From a virus, in the IMG/VR virus record IMGVR_UViG_3300033142_000579, positions 1 through 35,127 of that record: a stretch of DNA of 35,127 nucleotides; one strand, given 5' to 3'. Within the stretch, counting starts at the first letter, position 1. The number at the start of each line of letters is the position of its first letter. The position numbers were made by a program, and so were the translations under genes. The notes under the pieces are model-generated. The model did not search any database and was not told the DNA's origin. It worked only from the letters and a program-made list of their open reading frames with translations. This document shows, piece after piece, positions 24,047-31,389 of this stretch.

Positions 24047-24455
24047 TTCTATTCTTTCTAATATCTGCTCTATAAATCGTCCACGGCTCTCCTGGGTCTT
24101 TACAGTATTTTGTCCTACTGCTCTTATCGGCACCAAGTTCGTGAATCATAGCAAGGCCACCCTGGGCATATCCAACACATATACATGCTCCACTGGTAGC
24201 TCCAGTAGACCATATCTTTTTCTTTTGAATGTAGCCTTCTTGATTCTTGGGCAGCTTTACTTCTAGCCCACCTATTTGGACGCGCAATTGCGTAATCGAG
24301 AGGCCATTTTCCTCAAGATATTCCTTAAGGCGCACCCATGTAGGCTGCGCCCCACGTCTTGCGTCTTCGAAGATTGTTTCTCCGTTAGACAATGAAGCAA
24401 TCCACCGATTTTTCGGCACGAACTTATCCGCACTCCTAGAAAGTGCAATCTCCAT
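24039..24455 (-). CDS. Hypothetical protein, 138 aa
   Basis: A mixed protein with a helix (RLKEYLEENGLSITQLRVQI) and a C-terminal part with four Cys (SGACICVGYAQGG, KYCKDPG). No family was recognised. It lies between a virion-like gene and a smaller hypothetical in the same operon, with translational overlap. It could be a metal-binding or accessory protein, but nothing fixes a function. Confidence 0.5.
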   Translation of the reverse strand: MEIALSRSADKFVPKNRWIASLSNGETIFEDARRGAQPTWVRLKEYLEENGLSITQLRVQIGGLEVKLPKNQEGYIQKKKIWSTGATSGACICVGYAQGGLAMIHELGADKSSRTKYCKDPGEPWTIYRADIRKNRNE

Positions 24456-24469
24456 ATATCACCTTTGGC

Positions 24470-25066
24470 TTATAGGAATTCCGTTTCGAAGTAGAAACCG
24501 ATATTTGTCTTCTCGCCAATGCTCGTTGGCGTTGCTGATAGAGCGATGAAGAAGTTGTGAGTAGTAAAGTCTGCCGTCGTCTGGTCGTAAAAACCTAGAG
24601 TCGAGCCTGAACCAGCAATTGCTGTCCAGTTCGCGTTACCAGAACCTCTAGCAGTCGGCTGGTCCTTACGAATCTCTGCTGCTCTAATTGTCACACCACT
24701 TGGGTTGTTATCAATATCAACACGGTCAAATGCTCTCAAAGATGCATTTTGTGTCTGGATAGCGTTATCAGTAGTTAGTGTGATTTTTAGTGTTGCCTCG
24801 TCGTTATCAACTTCTCTAAGTTCAGTGGCCGTAAGCTCTCCAGCGACATATGCACCAGATGCATTTGCCCAACGAAGATTAGGCAGCGCGCCACCATTGG
24901 AGCTTCCATTCTGATTTGTTCGGAATGAAGTGTTATTGTATTCTCCGACTCGGATAGAGAATCCGAAGTTTGAGCCGAAGAATCCTAGAGTGTTAAGTCC
25001 ACCAGAAGCGGCTGGTAGAATTTCTGGGCTGCCGTCGCCAGCATACCATCTAATAGTTGTTGACAT
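24470..25066 (-). CDS. Virion structural protein-like, 198 aa
   Basis: The N-terminus, STTIRWYAGDGSPEILPA, followed by beta strands rich in Asn/Thr/Gly, resembles small virion proteins of large tailed phages. TNIGFYFETEFL at the C-terminus is typical of a final strand. It has AGAGAGG before ATG. It is isolated from the main head cluster and may be a late-added virion or baseplate component. No enzyme motif is present. Confidence 0.5.
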   Translation of the reverse strand: MSTTIRWYAGDGSPEILPAASGGLNTLGFFGSNFGFSIRVGEYNNTSFRTNQNGSSNGGALPNLRWANASGAYVAGELTATELREVDNDEATLKITLTTDNAIQTQNASLRAFDRVDIDNNPSGVTIRAAEIRKDQPTARGSGNANWTAIAGSGSTLGFYDQTTADFTTHNFFIALSATPTSIGEKTNIGFYFETEFL

Positions 25067-25155
25067 TGTTACCTCTCTTTGTCAATGATTTGTCTATGAC
25101 AGATTAACGCCACTCAACGCTATGAAGGTAAACAACCCAGCAATACATCAAGTAA

Positions 25156-25812
25156 TTAAGCCAGTAGTTTTTTAACGAACGACTGGATTTTCCTTTTGTC
25201 CTTTTTGGGGACATTCTTTCCTTGCCCTTTAAGCATCTTGCGCAATGATTCTTTTAGGTCTGGAGCTATCGAATCAACGACATACTTCTCCAAGTCTTTA
25301 TACTCCAATTCCTGCTCGAATCGGGCATGTTTTATTGTATCTCCTAGCATATCAATAGGTATAGGATGGAGTATCCTCAGCTTCCTCTGGAGGTTAGCCT
25401 GGAACTTCTGCCATCTCGCATAATCCTGAGTTTTTTTGAATTCAAGCACTTCCGCTGGTGTCATCCCATCTAGGTTGACACGAATCGGAGGTGATGTGCG
25501 CAGGTAATTATCGCGCTTAAGGTTTTTCAGCCCATTGTCAACACATCGTCCAAAAAAATTCTTCCAGCGGTCAGCCTTGACCCTAGTAGAATCAAAATGT
25601 TCAATGGCCTTAAAACAAATGAGCCGGATTTCCTGTGCAATATCATCAGGCGCCCAACAACCAAATGAGTATGAGTGGGACTTGGTTTTGACTAGGTATT
25701 CTACAATATCAGTGATATCGTCGTAGCTAATCTTCGCCTTCGTTGTCTCCGTCGTCTCCGCTCTCGTCTCCGTCTCGTTCTTCTTCGTATTCACCAATCG
25801 TATGTCTCTCAA
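25156..25812 (-). CDS. Sigma-like transcription factor, 218 aa
   Basis: Residues about 50-110 (WAPDDIAQEIRLICFKAIEHFD then WKNFFGRCVDNGLKNLKRDN) resemble sigma-70 region 2 with the core-binding and -10-recognition helices. The rest is helical. It would redirect host RNA polymerase, as T4 gp55 does for late genes. The start is uncertain: TTG 25810-25812 is given, but GTG at 25794 is possible. Both lie within the acidic gene at 25727. The GGTGTATAA motifs before the structural genes are plausible targets. Confidence 0.55.
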   Translation of the reverse strand: MRDIRLVNTKKNETETRAETTETTKAKISYDDITDIVEYLVKTKSHSYSFGCWAPDDIAQEIRLICFKAIEHFDSTRVKADRWKNFFGRCVDNGLKNLKRDNYLRTSPPIRVNLDGMTPAEVLEFKKTQDYARWQKFQANLQRKLRILHPIPIDMLGDTIKHARFEQELEYKDLEKYVVDSIAPDLKESLRKMLKGQGKNVPKKDKRKIQSFVKKLLA

Positions 25813-25921
25813 TCAGTTCGGCTTCGCTCAATCCTGCGACAGCCTTACGTTGCACTTTTCTTAGGTCCGAGGACTTTTTAACAGTGACAGACGACTTGAC
25901 GACAATTTTCTTTTCAGTCAT
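25727..25921 (-). CDS. Small protein with acidic tail, 64 aa
   Basis: A basic N-terminal half (KKIVVKSSVTVKKSSDLRKVQRKAV) is followed by an acidic tail (EEERDGDESGDDGDNEGED). The ATG overlaps the preceding gene's stop (ATGACTGA). Its last 86 bases overlap the start region of the sigma-like gene in another frame. Function is unknown. The stop is TAG. Confidence 0.5.
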   Translation of the reverse strand: MTEKKIVVKSSVTVKKSSDLRKVQRKAVAGLSEAELIERHTIGEYEEERDGDESGDDGDNEGED

Positions 25922-26168
25922 TTCTTATCCTATCAGTTTGCTCTTGTGCTTCCTCTTCGGAAATTTGGACTAGCTCACCGCCACATCCAATCGCAACATT
26001 TTGTCCGTATGGTTCGCCTTCTCGATATACCGTTCGATACTCAACAAACGCACCACAGATATCCGGATTCTTGTCTCCAGCACCCGCAAACATATGACCG
26101 CACTTAGTGCATCGGAAAAACATAACTTCCTCCATGTTCAACAAACCTTTGTCGTTCATAACAGCCAA
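25914..26168 (-). CDS. Small zinc-ribbon protein, 84 aa
   Basis: FRCTKCGHMF (residues about 18-27) gives a CxxC knuckle, with further Cys in DICGAF and AIGCGGELV, a likely zinc ribbon. Its start follows the ribonucleotide reductase stop by two bases. Small zinc ribbons like this are often found in phage replication or expression operons. The partner is unknown. Confidence 0.65.
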   Translation of the reverse strand: MAVMNDKGLLNMEEVMFFRCTKCGHMFAGAGDKNPDICGAFVEYRTVYREGEPYGQNVAIGCGGELVQISEEEAQEQTDRIRND

Positions 26169-26170
26169 CC

Positions 26171-28177
26171 CTACTTAATCGGGCAGCTTCCCCTTGAGCA
26201 TTCACGCTCATGGTCAATAACTAGCTTCTTGCCCTCATAGTTTTCATAATCCATACGCGTAATTTCTGTATAAGGCGGCTGTGGTCTGCCCCCGACTCCC
26301 ACCAAAACGGTGGTCCCCTTGAGCTTTGGAAGGAACTTAATCACAGTGTGGTAAAGCTCCTTCTCAGTTGTAGCAGGAGTTAGGTTGACTGTCAAGGAAA
26401 TTGAATTGTCAGCCCATTCTCGTTGCAACATAGCCTGAATTGCCAGGGTGTCGTGCATTGAAATGTCATGCTGACCCTCAACAATCTCATCTGCATCATA
26501 ACCTAATGCAGAAACTTCGTCAACAAGTGGATGTTTACAAACATGCTTGGCAATGGTTGTGTTTATACCCTCTTCTCTGTTAATACACTCTTCAAACTCT
26601 ACTCCGTCAGCCATAAGTTTAGGAATGTTCGGGTCATCCTTTTGGTAACGCATACGCTGTTCGTAGTATGGGAATAGTAGAGCTTGGCCACCTTCAGTTG
26701 CTCCAGCCAATTTTGCAATTGTCCCGGTAGGTGCCAATGTTGTGTTCTTAATTGGAGAAGGAATTCTTAGTTCGTGTGCATACTCCATGCCGGTCTTTTT
26801 CACCACACGGTAGAATTGACGGAGGGTGCTATGAACCTCTGGGTCATTGTGGCAATCGCTGTATTTCTTGCCCTGCTTACATAGCCAACCCTGGAAGCCA
26901 AAGAAACCAACACCAATGCGCCTGTTACGACTAACGACCTCTCGTTGCCACGGCGAGTAGATATCCCCAAAGGTAGCACGAATAAGGAAACGAGTCATCA
27001 TCATAAATGCTCGCTTTGCTCCCTCTATGTTGTCATAAAACTCTGCTAGGTTGATATGTCCGAGATTGCAATTGCCAAATGGGAGAGCGAAAATCTCACC
27101 ACATGGATTTGAACTTACGACTTCTTCGGTCTCTCCGTGTTGCGCAAGCGACATATTGCAAAAACCAGGCTCACCGCTAACATACATTGACTCAATGCAC
27201 TTCTTGTAGACCATCCTTGCGTGCTTGTCGCCCTTCTTGAATAGTCTGAAAAACGCATTGTCCACACCAACAGAAATGTTTGTAGTCCAATGGGAAACTC
27301 TGGCATCATCGCTCTTGCAGTGAATGAACTCAAAGATGTCTGGGTCTTTCCAATGCTTAATTGACATACGTGCGCTACGACGAACATTGCCAGCAACCAC
27401 ACACATTGCGATGCGATGGTCAATTTCCATGTGGTCTAGGGATGTGAGCTTTTGTCCATGCCTGTCATTCAACAGTTCTGCAACAGCCTGGAGCATTCGG
27501 ATAAGTGCCTCTGGCCCCGAAGCGGTGCCACCAAATGACCTAATAGGAGAGCCATAGGGTCTTACGCGGCTCATATCAAATACAAGTGGTTGTGGGTTTT
27601 TAGCAAATGCCTGCTCTAAAACCAACACAAGGGCTTCGACCCAGCCCTCGCGGCTATCCTCTACTGGAATACATCCATCCCACGTATAGTGATAATCACT
27701 AGATAGAGTATCCCCAATGCGTTCGGAATCAGCATGCTTTGGGTCGCATACAATATGAACGTCGAGTTTGTTTCTAATAGGAGGATATTGTTTGATGAAT
27801 CTATCGGAATAGTTTGCGCCTACACCGCCACCCTTCATAAGCTCATCGAACATGAATGAATAGTGGTCACTCATATTATCGCGCCAACCTGAGACGTGAC
27901 AGTTAAACAAAAACTGGCGGCCCTTAACGCCACTGACCCACAGGTGTCGGCCTGCGGGCAGTGCTTTGAAATCAAGGAATAGGTCTATGAGGTCTTGGCG
28001 CTCGTTCCTTCTCCAGAATTTTTTGTCTACTAGAGCAAGATTACCGTCTACAACCCTATTGATGGTTTCTGGCCATGTCTCCTTTGAGCCGTCTGGTTTC
28101 CTCCTACTATACGTCCTCTCGTAAACTTCCTTGCCTATCGGCCCCCACTTAATCTGCTGCATAGTAGGCATACTCAC
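26171..28177 (-). CDS. nrdJ: Class II (cobalamin-dependent) ribonucleotide reductase, 668 aa
   Basis: It reduces ribonucleotides to deoxyribonucleotides using adenosylcobalamin. FLFNCHVSGW near residue 90 holds the first active Cys. NPCGEIFALPFGNCNLGHINL in the middle holds the conserved N.CGE loop and radical-carrying Cys, and PTGTIAKLAGATEGG is the second conserved loop. The C-terminus ECSRGSCPIK carries a Cys pair for re-reduction by thioredoxin. At 668 residues it is near the monomeric lactobacillus type. It would supply dNTPs for phage DNA synthesis. It is followed immediately by the zinc ribbon gene. The stop is TAG. Confidence 0.95.
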   Translation of the reverse strand: MSMPTMQQIKWGPIGKEVYERTYSRRKPDGSKETWPETINRVVDGNLALVDKKFWRRNERQDLIDLFLDFKALPAGRHLWVSGVKGRQFLFNCHVSGWRDNMSDHYSFMFDELMKGGGVGANYSDRFIKQYPPIRNKLDVHIVCDPKHADSERIGDTLSSDYHYTWDGCIPVEDSREGWVEALVLVLEQAFAKNPQPLVFDMSRVRPYGSPIRSFGGTASGPEALIRMLQAVAELLNDRHGQKLTSLDHMEIDHRIAMCVVAGNVRRSARMSIKHWKDPDIFEFIHCKSDDARVSHWTTNISVGVDNAFFRLFKKGDKHARMVYKKCIESMYVSGEPGFCNMSLAQHGETEEVVSSNPCGEIFALPFGNCNLGHINLAEFYDNIEGAKRAFMMMTRFLIRATFGDIYSPWQREVVSRNRRIGVGFFGFQGWLCKQGKKYSDCHNDPEVHSTLRQFYRVVKKTGMEYAHELRIPSPIKNTTLAPTGTIAKLAGATEGGQALLFPYYEQRMRYQKDDPNIPKLMADGVEFEECINREEGINTTIAKHVCKHPLVDEVSALGYDADEIVEGQHDISMHDTLAIQAMLQREWADNSISLTVNLTPATTEKELYHTVIKFLPKLKGTTVLVGVGGRPQPPYTEITRMDYENYEGKKLVIDHERECSRGSCPIK

Positions 28178-28179
28178 TC

Positions 28180-28861
28180 CTAGTGTAAGTCTTTGATATC
28201 ACCCCTTAGAAACCTTTTGAGGGATGACTTCTTATTTGTTCTGTGGTCTACAACCAGGTCTTTGCGCTCGCAATAGGTTCTAACTTTGTCCCCTCTTGCC
28301 CCTCGACCGACCTGGCTTTTTCTCTTGGCGTTCTTTTTATCTTTGTTCCGTGCGCTGTGAGCACTAAATAACTTAGCCCGTAGAGCGTTCAGGGCCAACG
28401 TCTTATTACGTCCCTGTTTACGCCCGTATTGGGCTATTACAACTATTCCTGTTGGGATGTGTGTTAATCTAACTGCGCTGTCAGTTTTATTTTTATGCTG
28501 TCCCCCAGGTCCACTACCTCTAAAGAAAGTAAATCTGAGGTCTTGCTGTCTAAGCACCGCTTTAGCTTCTTCTTTGTGCTGCAAGATAGCAACGGTAATA
28601 GTGCTTGTATGAACTCTTCCCCTGCGCTCTGTAGGCGGGACTCTTTGGTATCTGTGGACCCCTGCCTCACTACCGAAAACTTCATATACTCTCCGTCCTT
28701 TTACTTCTAGGACGACGTGTGCGTCCGAGCGGTCCAATAACTCTATGCTAAAGATGCTCCTTAGTAGCGGCCTTCCTGTAAACGGCCTCGAACTTTGCGA
28801 CCAAGTCTTTTGCATCATCGCCACCAGCGGCGGCGCGTATTTCTAGCGTCAATCTATTCAT
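28180..28861 (-). CDS. RF1-like release factor with +1 programmed frameshift, 226 aa
   Basis: The gene needs two frames. From ATG 28859-28861, behind AAGGAGG, 37 codons give an RF domain 2 start (MNRLTLEIRAAAGGDDAKDL) and end CTT TAG. Skipping one T gives SIELLDRSDAHVVLEV and the rest without further break. The joined protein has PPT at residues 75-77, the PxT codon-reading motif of RF1 (UAA/UAG), GGQ at 119-121 for peptidyl-tRNA hydrolysis, and the RF C-terminus VRTYCERKDLVVDHR. It lacks domain 1 (about 100 residues), as do other short RFs. The final stop is also TAG. A simple sequencing error cannot be excluded, but the shift site copies prfB. Confidence 0.85.
28747..28762 (-). promoter_or_regulatory. 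prfB-like +1 frameshift site (SD, CTT TAG)
   Basis: On the minus strand: AAGGAG (28757-28762), spacer CAT, CTT, TAG, C. In bacterial prfB the order is AGGGGG, TAT, CTT, TGA, C with the same three-base spacing. There an internal Shine-Dalgarno sequence and slow stop reading push the CUU-reading tRNA one base forward onto UUU. Here the stop is UAG, the codon an RF1 would read, so low RF1 activity should favour the shift and more factor. Confidence 0.8.
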
Positions 28862-28875
28862 GGCCTTTGGCCTCC

Positions 28876-29283
28876 TTATTCATTATCTTCTGTCCAGAAA
28901 CAGTCGTCATCGACCATCTCTTCTACCGTAGTGTCACCTTGATTCAAGCTCTCTTCTATGCGGGTGTCCCAAATGTCGAAGTCAACGAATTTATTGCGTT
29001 TCATATAAAACAAAAAATTGCGCACGTTCTTGACCATGAAGTAGTCGGCGTCCTGACCGCCCCTGTGCGCGTTCCAATAGTATTCGATGAAGTAGGCATA
29101 CCTTGTGCATCTAAGTATACAGACATCGGGACCGTTAGACAACATGAAGAAAACCATATCACCAAATTCCTCGGCATTGTCCCGCACTGGGCCAATTTCG
29201 AGGTCCATTTTCTTAGCGGCATTGCCAACCTTAGTAGCTCGCTTTAGCGTCTCGATTGAAAACTTTGGCTTGTTCAACTTCAT
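28876..29283 (-). CDS. Hypothetical protein, 135 aa
   Basis: The start chosen is ATG 29281-29283 (MKLNKPKFSIETL) with GGAGG just before. An in-frame GTG at 29302-29304 is an alternative. The protein is acidic at the C-terminus (VDDDCFWTEDNE). It contains GDMVFFMLSNGPDVCILRCTRYAYFIEYYWNAHRGG, compatible with a small alpha/beta fold. The family is unknown. It is the first gene of the leftward operon and stops 14 bases before the release factor start. Confidence 0.55.
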   Translation of the reverse strand: MKLNKPKFSIETLKRATKVGNAAKKMDLEIGPVRDNAEEFGDMVFFMLSNGPDVCILRCTRYAYFIEYYWNAHRGGQDADYFMVKNVRNFLFYMKRNKFVDFDIWDTRIEESLNQGDTTVEEMVDDDCFWTEDNE

Positions 29284-29295
29284 TCCTCCCACCTT

Positions 29296-29306
29296 TCTAT
29301 ACACCC
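29296..29306 (-). promoter_or_regulatory. GGTGTATAA motif upstream of first leftward gene
   Basis: GGGTGTATAGA on the minus strand, 12 bases before the chosen ATG of the first leftward gene. It matches the motif set before the structural genes. The short distance leaves little room for a leader, so if it is a promoter element the true start may lie elsewhere. Confidence 0.3.
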
Positions 29307-29404
29307 GCAGACTTTACAGCACACCTTCCCCTATAGGCTTACATCACGGTTGTCCTCTAGTAGTAGAAGAGTCTCCGCAAATGGGAAAGTCTAGGGAGAA
29401 TCTT

Positions 29405-29458
29405 AGAATCTCTTTAGATTCTTTGTCATGGGCCTCATCATGTCAGAACAAAGAATCT
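29405..29458. promoter_or_regulatory. Competing inverted repeats in divergent region
   Basis: AGAATCT (29405-29411) can pair with AGATTCT (29416-29422). The longer AGATTCTTTGT (29416-29426) can instead pair with ACAAAGAATCT (29448-29458), an exact 11-bp inverted repeat. The two hairpins exclude each other. They lie in the 235-base gap between the divergent operons, upstream of TTGACT (29471). They could be operator halves or alternative RNA structures. Confidence 0.4.
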
Positions 29459-29470
29459 TTCGGCATGTGC

Positions 29471-29493
29471 TTGACTTTCGATTTGTTGCTCAC
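29471..29493 (+). promoter_or_regulatory. Possible promoter region of rightward genes
   Basis: TTGACT (29471-29476) resembles a -35 box. A good -10 is not at 17 bases. The segment ATTTGTTGCTCAC (29481-29493) recurs exactly at 30992-31004, the start of the next long gap. The shared 13 bases may be a phage-specific promoter or operator element. Confidence 0.35.
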
Positions 29494-29518
29494 TCTTGGT
29501 AAGTAGAAGGAGGATGTC

Positions 29519-29962
29519 ATGCCAAACGATGGAATCATAAAATTCTGGAGCAGCAAGGGGCCATATGGATGTTTCAGTAACTTTTCTAGACATCCGATTG
29601 AGTTAGACGGCATTACATATAAGACCACAGAGCACTATTTTCAGAGTAAGAAGTTTCTGGGAACAAAATACGAGAGGATAGTTAGAGAATCTAAAGGTCC
29701 AAAACATGCCGCAAAGGAAGGACGAGATAAAAGTAAGCCGCTAAGGAAGGACTGGGAAGAGGCTAAAGAGGCAGTTATGTATAGGGCGCTCAAGGCCAAA
29801 TTCACTCAGCATTCTAGGTGTAAGGAAACACTGCTTTCTACAGGTGATGCCCTTATTATTGAAGACAGTCCATACGATTATTACTGGGGCTGCGGCAAGA
29901 CCCACCTTGGTAAAAACCGCCTTGGATGGTTATTGATGAAACTAAGAGGAGAATTAAGATGA
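29519..29962 (+). CDS. NADAR-domain protein (YbiA-like), 147 aa
   Basis: The NADAR/YbiA signature is clear: IKFWSSKGPYGCFSNFSRHPI at residues about 7-27, then YKTTEHYFQSKKF, then SPYDYYWGCGKTHLGKNRLGWLL near the C-terminus. NADAR enzymes remove ADP-ribose from guanine in DNA, or act on riboflavin-type N-glycosides. Some are antitoxins to DarT1-like toxins, so in a phage this may counter host ADP-ribosylation defence. SD AGGAGG, ATG. It is the first rightward gene. Confidence 0.85.
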   Translation: MPNDGIIKFWSSKGPYGCFSNFSRHPIELDGITYKTTEHYFQSKKFLGTKYERIVRESKGPKHAAKEGRDKSKPLRKDWEEAKEAVMYRALKAKFTQHSRCKETLLSTGDALIIEDSPYDYYWGCGKTHLGKNRLGWLLMKLRGELR

Positions 29963-30258
29963 AAGTCAGTTATCGACTAGGATGGATGAAACGGGGCAGA
30001 ACCCCTAGTGTGTTTAGGGCCATGGTCTATGAAGCGGGAAATGCCAACTGGGTCGAGAGACTTATAGGGAGAAATAGCTATAGGCGTAGCGACGAATATA
30101 TTGGCCACTCTATATGGTTTCGTGAGGGAACCAAGATAAGAGCCGTGAAGGCTCTTGAGAAGTTCCTCGAAGACAAAACACGGTATGCGGATATGAAGCA
30201 TGGAGGAGGTAAGAAGTGCGCTCTTCCATACGGCATGATTACATTCAGGCAACGTTAA
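29959..30258 (+). CDS. Hypothetical basic protein, 99 aa
   Basis: The start is ATG 29959, overlapping the NADAR stop (ATGA), with AGGAG upstream. A longer in-frame start at 29926 lies inside the NADAR gene and lacks a site. Rich in Arg/Lys, with KHGGGKKCALPYGMITF at the end. Function is unknown. Translational coupling to the NADAR gene suggests the two act together. Confidence 0.65.
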   Translation: MKVSYRLGWMKRGRTPSVFRAMVYEAGNANWVERLIGRNSYRRSDEYIGHSIWFREGTKIRAVKALEKFLEDKTRYADMKHGGGKKCALPYGMITFRQR

Positions 30259-30324
30259 CACTATCCACATGGCCCGCATGGTATAAGGTGGGCAAGTATT
30301 GGATAAAGAGAGAAGAGGCTAAAT

Positions 30325-30633
30325 ATGTCTGGCAATTTGAAAGAATTCAGAAACAATGTTGAGGATGGTCTTGGTGGTCTGACTGCTGCGCAGCTTGATG
30401 CGCTTTACGACGAGGTGCTGAAGGAATATGCGGGACGTGCGTGTGGTGGCTACGGAGCCGCTAGCGGTGGGATTGAGGTGCAATTGAGCGCCACAGTCAT
30501 AGTGGGTCACAGTGTGAGTGCTGTGTTGCGCAAAGAACACCAAACTGTTACGCAGAAATTAACCGCATATGTTCCTCGCAATGCTGACAGCCCTGGATGG
30601 GTTGACCCAAGGGAACCATTTAGTGGGTGTTGA
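30325..30633 (+). CDS. Hypothetical protein, 102 aa
   Basis: A helical N-terminus (FRNNVEDGLGGLTAAQLDALYDEVLKEYAG) is followed by a beta-rich part. It starts at ATG 30325 after AGAAGAGG. A ggtataag sequence 45 bases upstream might be part of a promoter. The stop TGA is separated from the next ATG by one base. No family was recognised. Confidence 0.6.
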   Translation: MSGNLKEFRNNVEDGLGGLTAAQLDALYDEVLKEYAGRACGGYGAASGGIEVQLSATVIVGHSVSAVLRKEHQTVTQKLTAYVPRNADSPGWVDPREPFSGC

Positions 30634-30634
30634 T

Positions 30635-30973
30635 ATGACTACTAGCGACAAACCTTGGGATGGGCGTAAGACCCTAATACCAACTGAGTGCGTAGTATGC
30701 GGCCAATACCATCATTTAATTCCCGGCTCTGGGGGTTTTTATCTGGAGCAAAATGAGTTTAGGACACTCAAACATGATTGTATCGTGGCGATGAGGCAAG
30801 CCTGCGCATGCGAGTGGAATGTGGTAATATCCAATTTGTATGGCCTCCCTGGAAGGGAATTTCCTAATGGACCGCTGAAGGTCGAAACAGAGAGGAACTG
30901 GCGCGAACCTTTGGCTCAGGATATCATCGGGCCTATAAGTGCCTGCGGCGCACCTAGCGGCGTGTGTGAATGA
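30635..30973 (+). CDS. Hypothetical protein with CxxC, 112 aa
   Basis: The start chosen is ATG 30635 (MTTSDKPWDGRK), one base after the upstream stop. A longer in-frame start would overlap the neighbour by 65 bases. TECVVCGQYHHL (residues about 18-29) holds a CxxC followed by His, with further Cys and His residues (KHDC, CACEW), so zinc binding is possible. Last gene before the 730-base gap. Confidence 0.55.
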   Translation: MTTSDKPWDGRKTLIPTECVVCGQYHHLIPGSGGFYLEQNEFRTLKHDCIVAMRQACACEWNVVISNLYGLPGREFPNGPLKVETERNWREPLAQDIIGPISACGAPSGVCE

Positions 30974-31024
30974 TTAGGTGAAACGTCTATTATTTGTTGC
31001 TCACACTAAATTAGGGCCCCGGCG

Positions 31025-31389
31025 TAAGTCCTTTGTTTTCGACCCCGTCGTAACTTCAATAATACCAGGGGGTTATAACTCCTTACCTCACAGTGCTTTA
31101 TAACCTCTTATCTCCCAACGGGTTATAAGTCCTTTGTTCTCGGCGCCCATGTAAGGCCACCCTACATTACATGACACGCGGCGTCATAACGCACTGCGTA
31201 ACAACGACCTCCAGGTCCATTGACGTAAGTCCTTTGTTTCCGTCGCGGCCCGTTCGTCTCACTTTTCCCAGATTCGGTGGCACGAATGGCGCCATTCTGC
31301 TACACCCCCCGTCATAACTCCTTTGTTTTCAACGGCTCCTAACTCCTTTGTTTGCATTGCGCACTGCGTCACGTCATAAAGCCTTTGAT
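31025..31389 (+). repeat. Dispersed 13-base TAASTCCTTTGTT repeats
   Basis: TAAGTCCTTTGTT is exact at 31025, 31126 and 31226 (spacing 101 and 100). TAACTCCTTTGTT is exact at 31315 and 31340. TAAAGCCTTTGAT lies at 31377. Weaker copies are at 31076 and 31101. All point the same way. Asymmetric short repeats in a gap recall repressor stoperators or promoter elements. On the other strand each reads AAAGGAGTTA, Shine-Dalgarno-like, but the spacing to any ATG is too short. Confidence 0.7.

Noticed and set aside
28180-28824. Release factor starting in the downstream frame only
   Set aside because: The frame starts with GTG or ATG without a ribosome binding site and lacks the LEIRAAAGG part, which is present in the other frame directly upstream.
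29519-30973. Recoded stop codons in the phage (suggested by the release factor)
   Set aside because: TAA, TAG and TGA all end genes sensibly in this window, with overlapping ATGA starts, so the standard code applies.
31025-31389. CRISPR array
   Set aside because: Repeats are only 13 bases and spacings are uneven. No cas-like gene is near.
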